A stretch of DNA of 64,000 bases from Diphasiastrum complanatum (taxonomy: Eukaryota > Streptophyta > Lycopodiopsida > Lycopodiales > Lycopodiaceae). This document shows, in pieces, positions 35,423 to 47,400 of this stretch. A model generated the notes under the pieces. The model was not told the origin of the DNA. It was given only the letters and a program-made list of their open reading frames with translations, and did no database searches. Positions within the stretch are counted from its first letter, which is position 1. Each line of letters begins with the position of its first letter. A program made the translations under genes and the position numbers. Location of the stretch: positions 21,252,000 through 21,315,999 of the forward strand of contig CM055107.1 in the NCBI GenBank assembly GCA_029204225.1, given 5' to 3'.

Positions 35423-36050
35423 CTAGACGTAAAGAGAGGAAAGTACAACATAATAAAAAAGGGTTTTTAAATCTCCCTCACTTGTTATTTTGATTTCTTG
35501 TACAAAAACATGATGTTGAAACTTGAGAAACTTTTTCTTAGAAGTTTCCTTTGTGAAAATATCAATACTTGATCTTTTGTTTTTGTAACGTAGAAAATTA
35601 ATTGCCTCAATTTTAGATGTTCTCTCTAACAAAATGATTGTGAGCTTCAATGTCCCTATATGTTATAAGGCACATGATTCTTTGACAATTTTACACAGAG
35701 AAAGATGATCCCAAAACATTGTTTTATCGTTCTCTTGTTGAAGACCAAATTTGCCAAGTATATGTCCTAACCAAATTGCCTCACAAGTTGAATTACACAT
35801 AGCTCTATATTCTATTGGAGTAGAAGATAATGCAATGGTTGGTTGTTTCTTACTTGACCAAAATTTGTACTAGATGTATGAGAAAACAAACTATGAAGTA
35901 GATATATAATCATCGACATATCTTGCCCAATGATTGTGTGCATAGCCATGCAATCAAGGAGTTTCAACATATTCAAAGAGTAAACCATAATTCACAGTCC
36001 CTCTAATAAAACTAGATACTATTTTTGCCGCATTTCAGTGTATTTTATAA
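35423..36050 (-). pseudogene. Ty1/copia RNase H fragment
   Basis: Reading right to left, combining frames: RGTVNYGLLFEYVET, then WSSKKQPTIALSSTEAEYRA then MCNSTCEAIWLGHILGKFG. From 35650 down it reads LTIILLERTSKIEAINFL then SSIDIFTKETSKKKFLKFQH. These match the end of copia RNase H (SKKQPTVALSSTEAEY... and ADIFTKPL). Frame changes and an internal loss around 35650 make it non-functional. A direct repeat of ATGGATAAGGCTATTGATGAG-like sequence lies beyond it at 36100-36155. Confidence 0.8.
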
Positions 36051-36329
36051 GGTTCAAACATGAATTGGCTAAAAAGTCCAACTTCAAAAGAAATGTGATG
36101 GATAAGGCTATTGATGAGATGTGAGACGGATAAGGCTATTGATGAGTTTTGACATAGAGTTTTCTCACTACATGATCTAACAATCATGCATACTAAACTT
36201 CTACAATAACTTCAAGATATAATTAGCTTGTGGCAAACTAGTATATGAATCTTCATACCATACTTCAATACCAAGCCAAAACCATTACAAACCAAGATCC
36301 TCCATGCCAAACACATGTACACACCCAAC

Positions 36330-36690
36330 GAGGTTGGCTTCATTGGTTAGTTTGGCATCCAAAGTTTCTTTGGCCCCAAGTTCATGCCTCCCCTTGGAAA
36401 CCAAGAAGCATGTCAAACACATATTGGTGTCCGTTTTTTCAAGATTTGAACCTTGTTCTCCAATGCCACATGTAACACTCTTATCCAAGCCAATTATGGA
36501 CATCTCTCAGGTGGTCCAACCCCCCCCCCCGCTTCCCCCCCCCCCCCCCCTTTTTTTTTTCCAAGATTTGAGCTTTAGTCTCCATTGCCACATGTAATAC
36601 TATTATCCAAGCCACTTTTGGAGCACGATTAGGTGTCCAACTTTCAAGCCTTGGTCTCCATTGTCACATGTAACATTCTTATCGACTCAT
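36330..36690 (+). repeat. SINE-like repeat cluster with C/T homopolymer tract
   Basis: 36330-36420 is a diverged relative of the tRNA-like element at 6717 (GGCATCCAAAGTTTCTTTGG; CTTGGAAACCAAGAAGCAT). Three copies of a unit resembling TTTGAACCTTG(T/G)TCTCCATTGCCACATGTAACA(C)TCTTATC follow at about 36441, 36566 and 36644. Between copies 1 and 2 lies a C-rich tract (about 36520-36550) running into ten Ts (36551-36560). Confidence 0.55.
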
Positions 36691-37607
36691 ATGGGGGAAC
36701 ATAAGTAACCTATCACAATTGAAATGTGAATGAAAAGACTGAAATCCTCACTAGAATAATAAAGCATAATCACCTAGATGCCCTCTTCATCTTTGATTTT
36801 TTGTGCATTTGGTGATTCGAAAGGAAAGTGCTTAAACTTGCCCAATATTCTAGGAGTGGCTAAGGAATGGGCAAGTCCATTCTTTAGAATGGAGGCATGT
36901 CAATGTTGGTTCCAAAGGTAAATGCAAAGCCTTTCCTACTTTCATATCGAGCTTGAGTTGCCACAATTTGGCACATGAGGTGACAGGGGCCATTTGGCAT
37001 ATAAGGACAACTGAAGCTAAATATTTTAGCTAGTCTCATTAGCAAGACATTGAAGTACCATTGGCAACTCAATTTCAATGGGCCAATCATAAGAGCCATT
37101 TTCAAATTCAATCGATGTAGAATGGAGGAGATATAGAATGCTTAGATAGTTGTGTGTCCCAGGCTTGGAATTTGACGTGCACCCAACCTATGTGGGCTTT
37201 CTTTTTTCTTACCTTTCACATGACATGTATAATGCAAGGGTACCTTTCAAATAAAATAATATAACCTTTCAACCATTTCTACATATATTTTTACCTTATA
37301 TTTTACGTAAATTTTTAAAATTTTAAAACTAGCACATTTGACTTTTTATAGTTACCTTTCAAATGGAAGGGCAATTTTTAAGTTTGCCATTTAAATAACA
37401 TGCTTTTAAATTTTTTGCCTTTCTTTAAAGACAAACTAGCCTTTGACATGCATTGCAGCTTGTAAATGCCAAGCCCGCATGTGCCTAAAGGAGCTAAAAG
37501 AGGATGCTTAACGTATAATCTAGGATGTCATTATTGTCTAATGTCTCTCTTTAGTAGGGTGAATTGCACTTGCGAGGCTCTTAGCATGAACACAACCCTT
37601 ATATTAA
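36691..37607. other. No gene recognised
   Basis: AT-rich spacer up to the LINE insertion site. The words at 36723-36750 (AAATGTGAATGAAAA...AAATCCTC) resemble sequence just right of the LINE at 42634-42670. Confidence 0.45.
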
Positions 37608-37645
37608 AGCTCAAATGAGCCAGTGAGGATAATAAGGAGCTAGCG

Positions 37646-39114
37646 ATGGTGGAGGAAGGGCTTTCCACCGACGTGGAGATGGATATGGACTTTTCTCATG
37701 GCAGTGATCCAATGCTTCTAAAGGGGGTTGTTCCTCCTTGCACGAGTGATACCACGATGGACATCTCGCACACTTCAACGATTCCTATGGAGTCTCCTCC
37801 TCCTCCCTATTTTGTCTCCTCCTCGTCTTTCTCTGGAGAGGTTTTGGATCGCGTTACGACCGCTGCTACTCTGGAGCTTCTTGCTCTCTCAGAAACCTTG
37901 TGCTCAGCCGAGCTTTTGTACCCTGTCAGTGCTGGTCTGGCAAAGTAGCTCCCTCCTCTCTCTCCACCTACTCTGGCTGCTTTTCTACCTTTAGTTAGCT
38001 CCTCGGAGCTGGTGGGTTCCCACACCAAGCGCTATGTTAGCAGCTTGCCTTCTCCCTTCTCTTGCTGCCCGTTACTCAACCAGCATGGCAGATTCGTACC
38101 CTCTGCCTCCATCTCCAGAGCCACTACCTCCTTCTTCAACAAGCATAGTGGGGGCCAGCAAGCGCAAGTATAGAAAGAGAAGGAGTCAGGGGGATCCCAG
38201 AAAACAGCCCCACAGATCAACACGGTCTCAACAGATAGTGCCTTTTGTCTCATTGCACATCGGGCGCTCTCATTTATGCAAGCGCAGACACTGACGTCAT
38301 CAGAAGTTGCTAGCCAATATGACAATCTCGCTTCGCAAGTTAATCTGAAGGTGCATTCATTCCAGCTTCACCCTACTCTTTATAATGATTACCTCGCATT
38401 GCTTGCTGATACTACTATTGCTACATATTTTATGGGGAAACCATTGTACGCGGATGATGCCAAGAGATTCGAGGAGATATAGTGGGGCCCTCTGAATGTC
38501 AAAGTCCTAGGTTCTCAGGCTTTGGGTAGAGGGTTTTTTCTTTTTACTCTCGGTAGTGCTCTTGAGGTCAATTCTGTGCTTGCAAATGGGCCTTAGCTCT
38601 TTGGGGGGAACTCGGTCTATGTGACTTGATACACTAACTCCTTCTCCATTGATGACACCCCTCAGCTGGAAGTCCCGGTGTGGGTGGAGCTCCCCTGCTT
38701 TTCCCCCAAGTTTCTGCTAGCCTTGGACTTCATTCTCGACAACTTAGGGAAGGTGCTTCTACTGCAACCTTGGAAAGCCCACAACCCTTCCTCTCACGTT
38801 CGCACTTGCATCCTCTAGAAGTTGTCTCAACCCCTGGTGGAGCATATTCACTTTCTTTGTGCCGACCGTTCCTATATGTAGCTGTCATCTTCAAAGGGCT
38901 CCCAGACTCCTGCTACAGATGTCATCGTCTTGGTCATGTTGTGGCAAATTGTCCCCTTCCTATCGGCGATGCCTCCGCAACACATGCCTATACCTTTTAT
39001 GGCAGGGACAGTGGTTTCAAATCCGCTCGAGTCGACATTGAAGGCTGTTTTGGCTATGTCTACTCTGCCTCCTCTGCTGCTACACCCTTGGATGCATCCG
39101 CATTGGCAAGCTGA
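37646..39114 (+). pseudogene. LINE ORF1 (DUF4283-like, CCHC zinc knuckle)
   Basis: The ATG at 37646 opens MVEEGLSTDVEMDMDF. The same frame then carries TAG codons (37946, 38171, 38480, 38594) and a TGA (38627). It includes VASQYDNLASQVNLKVHSF, YFMGKPLYADDAKRFEE and FSIDDTPQLEVPVWVELPCF, the last two typical of DUF4283 proteins of plant LINEs. After a frameshift near 38800-38870 it continues VIFKGLPDSCYRCHRLGHV then VANCP, a CCHC knuckle (about 38890-38955). ORF1 proteins bind element RNA. Here the frame cannot be translated through. Four of five early stops are TAG. Confidence 0.8.
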
Positions 39115-39723
39115 CCCTCCCGATAGCCTGTGCAAGTGTCTGCTACTACGTTTGAGTCGCCCTTAGGTTCTATGCTGGCAGCTGAGACTACCTGTTGGCA
39201 ACAAACAGGCTTCAATGCCCTCAACTTTGTTGTCTTCCTCTGCTACAATGGAGCCTCTGGTCACAGTTTCCCTCGACAACACTCAGACTCCCCTGGATAC
39301 GCACCATCTTTCTAGTCTTGGGTTTGCTGTGACAGCCCGATGGGCCGATTATCCTGAGGAGCATGCTGTTGCTTTGTTGCAGCCACCCGTTGCCTCTTCA
39401 CAGGGGCTTCTACCTTCGACTGTAGCAGTGCCCTTGCTGTCTATGGCAGCCCGCACCAGCTCAGCCTCGCGAATGGCTTTTCCAATTGCCCAGCCTGCAG
39501 TGGTGCATGCTACAACTATCACTAAGAAGCGCTCTACTGCTACTAACGCCTCAAACAGGCTTACGAGCGGGACCTTCGTGCCAAGTTTCTGCCTGGATTG
39601 TTGGCACATGAGCCTCTCTCTTATACATGCTTCTCTTGGGTTCTACTATCCATTGGTGCATTATACTTGTGATTGCATGCAATTTTTTGCCGCTGCAAAC
39701 TATGCCTTCTCCTTCTCTTCCGA

Positions 39724-42469
39724 ATGAATCTTTATTCTTGGAATGTACGAGGTCTAAACGATCTGGTACGCCGCACTTGCATGGCTCAAGTCTTGGCCTC
39801 TTATCCCTCGAAGTATATTTTGATTGCATTGCAAGAGACGAAACTTCGAGAATTCAACTAGCACTGCCTCATCAAGAAGTTTGCTGCATTATTCCATTAC
39901 GGTGTCTCTCCTGCTAAAGGCACTCGCGGGGGAGTTCTAACGCTTGTTTCTCGTGATTGGCAAGTGCTCTCTACTTCTTCTGATTCAGCTGGTAAGTGGG
40001 TCCTACTTCGCCTTCGCAAATTACGCTTCACCTTCTCTGTTCTTAACTTCTACGCTCCTTGCCTTACCTCTGAATACATTGACTTTTGGTCGTCCTTACC
40101 GCCTATTCTAGATGACCATTTGATTGTTCTAGGAGACTTTAACATGTACATTGACCCTTCTGATGGCCTGCATACTATCTCGCCTTCCAAATACGCTGTC
40201 TGGTCGTCTTTTCAGTCCTCTCACTCTCTTCTGGATGCCTCTAACGTCTTACACCAGTTCCCGCATCATATTTGGACTAACTGTCGTCTTGGACCCTCTT
40301 TCCGATCTGCCAGGCTGGACCATTTTTAGCTTTCCTCTTTTGTTAACTGGCTTCGACTCATCAAGGCTGAAACTCATCAATTTACCACTCTCTCTGATCA
40401 CAGACCTGTCCTGCTCTAATGCTCATTCCATGCCCTTCCGACCCACTCTTTTCACTCTCCTTACATCATGAATTCTTCCCTTTTGTCCTCTCTTCCCATT
40501 CGATCGGCTCTCCAAGCTAGTCTCGCCTCTTCCCCCTCATTTCAGGATATGATTACTAATGGCACGGCCTTTCTCAAACATGCAGGCCAGCCACACTCTT
40601 GCTCTCATTCCAGACTTTGGTCCTTGGCATTGATCCTCCTAAAGGCATAGCTGCTGCCCAGACATCTACTAAGGATTCTACGCTATACTCTGATCTTTAG
40701 CTTCGCTGCCAACTTATTCTTCGGCGTCATGATTATTACATAGCGGTTGGTCTTATGATTTGTTTCAAACTCAACTGCCTCCATAATGGTGACCTGCCCT
40801 CTTCCTTTTTCTTTGGGCCCTCTGCCGCAAGCACTTTTCTAACTTTACCCACTCTCTCTCAGTCTCTGGTTCTATCATCTCCGACTCTCCTTCAATGGTT
40901 CAGTTTGTCTCTCTTTTTCAATCCTTTAAACCCGCTTTGCCCCCGGACCCCCACCGTCTTCAATCCTTTTGCCGCACCAAGTGCTTGCTCTCCCCTGACC
41001 AGATCTCCAAGATAAATGAGCCCTTTTCATTGGCTGAAATGCATGTCGCCCTTCTTTCTTTGCCTCTTGGTAAGACTCCAGGGCCTGATGGAGTCATTCC
41101 TGAATTTTTTTCCTTCAGTTTTGGGATCTGTTGGGCCCAAGACTACTTCATATTGCTAACCTAGCTTGCTCTGCCGCGACCTTGCTTGTGTCGATGTCTG
41201 AAGGTCTGATTAAACTTATCCCCAAGATCTCTTTGCCTCTTTTGCTATCAGATTTTCGCCCTCTCACTAGGCTGAATACTTCCTACAAGACCTTGGCTAA
41301 AGCTATGGCCCGTCTGTCTCCCCTCCTTCATTCCCTCCTTTCCTCTGAGCAGTTTGGGTTTGTTAAAGGCTGTAACATCATGGGCTCTATCCTTAATGTT
41401 TGGACGACAACAGATTCACTTGCTGCCTCGGTCGTTCCTTCTATTATCCTCTGCTTGGATCTTGACAAAGCCTTTGATCGAATCAGTTGGGACTATATTT
41501 TGCCTTCTTGCCAAGCTTTTGGCTTTCCTTCCTCCTTTTTGAATTTTGTGTGTGCTCTTTATCACCCTTTCTCATCTAAAATCCTTTTTAATGGGTGTCT
41601 TTCTCCCAATTTTGCCTCAACTTGTGGCATTCGGCATGGTTGTCCCTTGTCCCCCATGTTGTTTGCCATTGCCACTGAACCCCTGTCTAGTGCCTTCCAT
41701 GAAGCGGCCTCGCTCTCCCGTATTTCCCCTAGCTATTCTCCTCTAGGGCTGCTCTCACACCAACTCCTTGCTGACAATGTTACTAATTGATCCACGTCCC
41801 TCCTTGCCAGGTTCTACCTTCCTCTGTCCTTTCTTTAGCTAAACGTCGACTGATTTTCCTGGCTGCATCTTGTGCCATTCCACTTCATATAACTCAAGTC
41901 ACGCCCCTTGATCTTTCAAGTTGGGACTCCGCCCTTACTTGTTCTCTCTTTGATTATTCCTCTCTGCATCGTTGATAATTCCCTTCCCTTTTCCCGGACT
42001 ATCTTAACCGCCTCTGGACAACCTCTCATTCATTGTCTGGCTGGCGCTGTCGTCTAAAACCGCCCGCTCTCTGCTTGTAGGAAAGTTACGATACCTTGCC
42101 TACCACATTCTTACCAAATCCTTACCCTTGCTTTCCAAATGACCTTTCCTTAATGATCGCCTTTGTCCACTTTGCCAGTTGTCTGAAGAAACGGTGGAGC
42201 ACTTGTTCCTTCATTGTCATCGGCACCTTTGGCTGGAGCCGAGTCACATCTTCTCGACTTGGGGTCTCACTTTCTCTATGGACATTGACACTATCCTCCT
42301 TGGGGACTCCCTTCCGACAGACTCCTCTACTCTCATTTTCTGGCATGTGTGCAGGCTGGCGGTCTTGTGGAAGATATGGACAGCGAGGAATCAGCAGGTG
42401 TTTGAGGGGGACCCCCCTTCTTTATCTGCGACGGCTTGCTATATTTTTTTTAAGTACTACTTAAGTTAG
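39724..42469 (+). pseudogene. LINE ORF2 (endonuclease, reverse transcriptase, zf-RVT)
   Basis: Endonuclease: MNLYSWNVRGLNDLVRRT (39724), LIALQETKL, RGGVLTLVSRDW, VLNFYAP, IVLGDFN and LSDHRPVLL (about 40384-40416), the catalytic blocks of the exonuclease-endonuclease-phosphatase fold. RT: GKTPGPDGVIPEFF, LIKLIPKISLPLLLSDFRPL, LCLDLDKAFDRISWDYI, CGIRHGCPLSPMLFAI and LLADNVTN (41765-41788). The last is the YADD-type active site with the second Asp changed to Asn. C-terminal zf-RVT: RLCPLCQLSEETVEHLFLHC (about 42160-42220), ending at 42469. Stops include TAG at 39859 and 40327 and TAA at 40417, and there are several frame changes. The enzyme nicks target DNA and copies element RNA in active relatives. 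Confidence 0.88.
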
Positions 42470-42638
42470 TTTCAGTTTGCTACCCTGCGTGGTATGCCAG
42501 CTTGGTTGCCTTTGGACTTTGAAAAATACTTTTGGACCTCAGACAGTTTTCGGTCGTGAAGCCGTTTTGTGTACTTGTATTTTTGTGAATATATGATAAT
42601 GCAATTAAGCTTTAAAAAAAAAAAAAACAGCTCAAATG

Positions 42639-44466
42639 TGAATGAAAAAGCTTGGACATTAAATCCTCTACTGGCACTCGACATAGTGGTAGTGAGAGGG
42701 TGTTATTAGTTTCAATAAGAATGTCTTCAATATGAAAGGCTCAATTTGCTAAGAAAATATGTAAAGCATACCAGTTGAATGCATTTCTAAGGTTTCCAAC
42801 CCTTGCCACTTGTCATTTTGAAAAGAAAAAAGCAAAAACTTGCAATCATTCTGAATTTAGTAAAGCTTGTATGGAAAGGACAGCCCACCAAAGCTCACCG
42901 TCCTAGACGGTCATATGAAAGATTTTCCATTCGAACCGTGATTAAGTTAACGTCGTTTTAATAGATAGTTATCACTAACCCTTGTTAAACACAACCAACT
43001 GAAATAGTGAACCTCCACCATCACCTCGTTGCAGCCACGTGGAGATGGCTCACTGGGCTGCTTAGATATATGTGGCAAAATCTGCACGGTCACTGAGAAT
43101 CCGACGGCTGCGGGCTTAAGACCTCGAGGGCAGAGTAAAGAGATGGGGGACGAACAGTCTCTCTTCTATCTCTCGTCTCTCGTCCTCGTTGCTCGAATGC
43201 CAGCCACTTGGCCGATCGAGCCGTCTCGCTTCCTGGCCATCGTCGGTAAACGTGAAGAAGCTCTGAGTCTGAGATGAACAAAGTTTAAGAGAAAACAGAG
43301 ATTTAATGCGTTGGATTGCCATCCTGCTTGTCTTGGAAAATGCAATTATTTCTTGGTTGGATACAAATTGTTCTCATTTTTGCAAATGTTCGTGATAATA
43401 TTGCACTGGAAGTCGGGAATTCATTAATCCATATTTTGTAAGGCTGAAACTGATGAAGGTTATAGCTTATAACACACAAGAAAAGCAATGTTTTACATAT
43501 TATAAGGAAAAATAATGAAGGTTCTAGAGTCGAGATGAAATGTTGGCGTTCTGGTTGCATGGAATGAATCAACGCTTGTGCAATCTTTTAAGGCTTTTGC
43601 ATGGCTAAAAGCAAAAGCTATTGCGTTTATGATTTTCTTCTCAGGAATGATACTCGCACACAATATGTTGGAATAACAAGGTTGCAGGGTACAATGATGA
43701 GATTTGCAAGCCCCACTAGATACGAAACGCCTGCGTCGCCAATAATGGAAAGCTTTCAATGATATTGATGCTTGAAAGTTGAGGCGTAATGCAATATGTC
43801 TTCTTCTGAACTCTGAAGTCACTGCCTCTCCGTACATGTAGGACAGGGGATGATGGACAGTTATTATTATAATAATAATATTGACTGTTGCAAAATGTAC
43901 GGCAACACTAAGTTTTGAAGCTAACTGATATCTAATGCTATGCAGTATGCACGCATGCAAGTAGATTGAGTTTCTGACAAAAGGATTGCTTAAAAAGTCC
44001 ACGGAGAGGGTGTTATATTGAACCTTGCTTGAGAAATTTTCCTTTGTCATGTTCAAAGTCTCAAAGATGTTCCAAGTGTTGAACGAACTTCCAGGGGAAA
44101 TCTTGTTGTTGACGCTACTAACGAGATTTCGCTGAGAATCTTTCTTCGAAGGCACTAAATGAGTACGCTCTTTACATATTTAGAACGGAGTTGATCACGA
44201 CTTGGTAGAAAATTGCCTGTTCATTGCATCTTAGTCTAAGTCCACGGCATATGACGAAAGTTGAGCAAAGGACGAAGCCTTGAGCGCCTGTAGGATATTT
44301 TCTGTTCTGGAATTGCAGAAAAAACTCAACAGACGCATTTACATAATTCTTATTATTAAGTGTGTTTCTTCGATTCGACAGCTGATAAAACTTTGGAAGC
44401 GCAAACAGTTACCAGGTTGAAAGGACCCTTTTCAGTTGTTTTTCTAGCATATTTGGAGTGTTTCCA
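42639..44466. other. Spacer with GC-rich segment upstream of the RING gene
   Basis: 43020-43275 is clearly richer in G+C and CpG than its surroundings (AATCCGACGGCTGCGGGC, TCTCGTCTCTCGTCCTCG, GCCGATCGAGCCGTCTCG) and ends with CATCGTCG followed by GTAAACGTG, a possible splice donor. It may be the promoter and a 5' untranslated exon of the RING gene. No TATA box is clear. The 220-codon minus-strand frame at 43493-44155 is not supported as a gene. Confidence 0.35.
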
Positions 44467-47400
44467 ATGATACTTTTTTCTAAGAGACATCCGAGATCTT
44501 TCAAGGAGTCTTTGAAATTATTGGAAGCCGACATCCAGCATGTCAATACATTGTTAGTTCTTTGATCCTCTCTTCTGCTTTCAACGTCACTTCGTCTTTT
44601 TGCTAGTATTATACCTGCAAGAACAATCTATGAATAAGATGACAAAACGGACAGGATTATACTCAAATTTAAATTCCCATTTTTGGGTTTTTATAAGCTA
44701 GTCCTAAAGCAAATTCACACAGCACCGACTGGATGTTCATCTTCGATACACAGCATGTTGAAGAAAGTCATTTTGACCCACATGCTTATTAACCATCAGT
44801 GAGTTCCTAGATGTCCAGGACGCGCTATCATTTCACAGTTCCAGGATGTGCTAGCACCTCCTGGAAGTGCATTCCACCACATACTAGAACCAGGAGCTCC
44901 CTTCCTCCACTTCCCGGATGTTATCCTTGATGATCTGGTCTTAAGAATCCATGAGGCCAAGCCAAGAAGCTTTATTGACCATAAAGCTCTCAATCAAGTT
45001 GCGTACCTAATGGTTGGTGAAGGGCATTAGTTATCTTACAAGAACAGAAAATTCTTGCAGTTTTAGATTTTTGAAAATCTTCTTGAACTGAAAGGAAGCT
45101 CTCATATTTCTATCACTGGATCAACTCAACGTGCTTTCCTGACAACTTTTCCTTCTGCTTTCAGGGCAGCTGAAATTCCACGGGAGTTTGATGGTGCGTG
45201 CTTGCAAGTGAGGCTTTCCTACAGCCCAGCTGCCAGTTTTTTCCTTTTTCTGGTTCGCTGGACAAGTTGCAGCCTTGCTGGTGCTTTGGGCTTGCTTAGA
45301 ATTCTGATTTATAAGGTAAGAGTTATTGCACCTAAATTTCCATGAATGCAAATGGACATTTTGATGGAAAATGTGTAAATTGCAGCAAAAGCTTGTGGAA
45401 TCATTAAGTGTATTATCAAGACAAGCAATACAAGTTTATGCCTAGCAAGCAGAGTTAGAAGGGACCAGGTTTATCTGTGTACCCCATAGCTCTCTTTCTA
45501 GGATAATTTGAGCTAAGGAAAAGTTTCCTGCATATCAGCAAAATATGCCCTAGCACTTTCCATCTTACAACTGTGAGTACCACTTCACTCTGTCCTCGTA
45601 GCTCTTAGCCGTAGCCTGTCCATCCCTATGAATTGCTCATAGCAGGGGTTGAATGCTTGCTAATGTTATAAGGATCTTTTATTCTGGAGGGTACTTTTTC
45701 CACCCAAATCGTTTTTCAACAGCAAAAGCATGAGGAACATCCTGGCTCAGACTCAACTCATTCACTATCGTGCTAGGCAAAGCATGCATATGGAAGGTCA
45801 ACTCAAGTGTTTAAACTATAGTCTTCTAGGAATGGATGGTGCTATCTTTATGAATAATGATCACCCACATAAGCATCATGACCATGGGTATACGAGTAAT
45901 AAAGAATCATGAAATTACTCCAACTAGTATTTTGAATAACTCAGCTAGTTTTTCGCAGTGAGCTTTCTTGTGTTGGCCATAAAGACACCATGCGTTATTC
46001 TTGAACCTGATTTCTCATGCCTGCCCAAATATTTTGAAGGCTGTAGATATTTCATGGTAGGGTATTAAAGGCCTCTTGCTTGAGTACCCACTTCTTAGTC
46101 TATCGTAGGACCCTCACTTGGTGACGTTCATTGAAGGTTTTGAAATATCTATAGCCCGTGTTGAACCAGTCATTCCCAATTGGCCAACTTAAGTAAATAT
46201 CCTTATTTCCAGCTATAGATATCCTCCATCTTCTGTGAATCCTTTTCCTATGATTCTTGGATTCACGGTTCACGCATTCTATGCTTGCAACACAGTTCGC
46301 AAATTTGAAACAGTTTTGATTCAAGTTCCTACTGAAATTTGTATGTACAAGCAAATGGTTACAAAGGTAGGGCCAAGAGAGGCTGTCATAATACAATGAC
46401 GAACAATTCTTGCATTGTGAATCATAAGAAAGCACTTTGAATTCACATTGAACATACCTTGTGAGATCTTCCTCGTGAATTTTATTCTCTAATCAATTTC
46501 AGAAACACAGAGTATTTAGCATATCGATCAAGTCATGTACACATAAAATGTTATAGTTATTACCAAATCCAACACAAAACAGTGAAAGAACCAAAAAGGT
46601 TTAGTGTATAGATCAGATTTCTGCAACGCAACGATGTATGATCTCCACAAGAATGCATCTTGCTGAACCTAAAGTGAATACAAGGCTGAAGTCTCCTTCT
46701 CTAACTATGCTAGTCTTCATGCCTATTGTCAAACAAATACCAAAGATTATGAGGCTTATAGGCCTATTGAAGGATACTCAAGCCTTTGAATTGATCAATT
46801 AGGGCTGAAGTGTACTCCCCCACTTTTGAGGCACAATAATAGATCTCTAATCTACAAATCTAATAAATTTTGAGAATCTATGTTGGGTCCCAAAATACCC
46901 AACTGAGAAAATATTGGTCCAAATGAAGAATAATAAAGTGAAGACCTAATGTCTTAATGCATGTCCACAACAAATCCGCTAAAATTATCCTCATGTACAA
47001 AAAGACAGTGTCCCCATAATTTCTATAAGGATGAAGAAGCTGAAAATCAATGCTGCAAATTGAAAATGTTGAGTAAAGATGATGATGAGCAAAAAGGAAA
47101 ATAAGCCACAAATTGGAAATGTTAAACGATATTGGTGGACAATCAATATGATCATTACCATCATGATCACTAGAATTCAAAATCATGGTAGCATCACAGA
47201 TGATTGAGAACCTTAAGGGGGTTTTTGTTTACTTTTTTTTCTTGAAAATAAGAATTTTTGTGCTTGACAATTCGGCTTACTGAATCTAGAAGAGTGGCAT
47301 CTACTACATAACTTAGGTACGTCTAATGATAATATATGTAGATCCCAAGATATTTGAGAAGGGTGGCTCGTGTGCTTGGGAGTCAAATTTATTGGTAAAT

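Larger units (their letters stand above)
37608..42638 (+). mobile_element. Full-length LINE (plant L1-like) with target-site duplications
   Basis: AGCTCAAATG occurs at 37608-37617 and again at 42629-42638, directly after a 14-nt A tract (42614-42627). Between them are a 28-bp leader, ORF1 with a CCHC knuckle, and ORF2 with endonuclease, RT and zinc-binding domains. The direct repeats plus poly(A) are the marks of target-primed reverse transcription and show an essentially complete insertion of about 5.0 kb. Both ORFs carry stops and frameshifts, so the copy is inactive. Confidence 0.92.

Noticed and set aside
43493-44155. 220-codon open frame on the minus strand upstream of the RING gene
   Set aside because: No recognisable domain, composition follows AT-rich noncoding sequence (it includes an ATT repeat read as poly-Ile), and there are no supporting splice or promoter signals. 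Most likely chance.
44796-45030. Opposing open frames of about 60 codons in RING intron 1
   Set aside because: Both strands are open over the same short GC-richer stretch and neither joins the RING exons in phase. The gene model needs no exon here.
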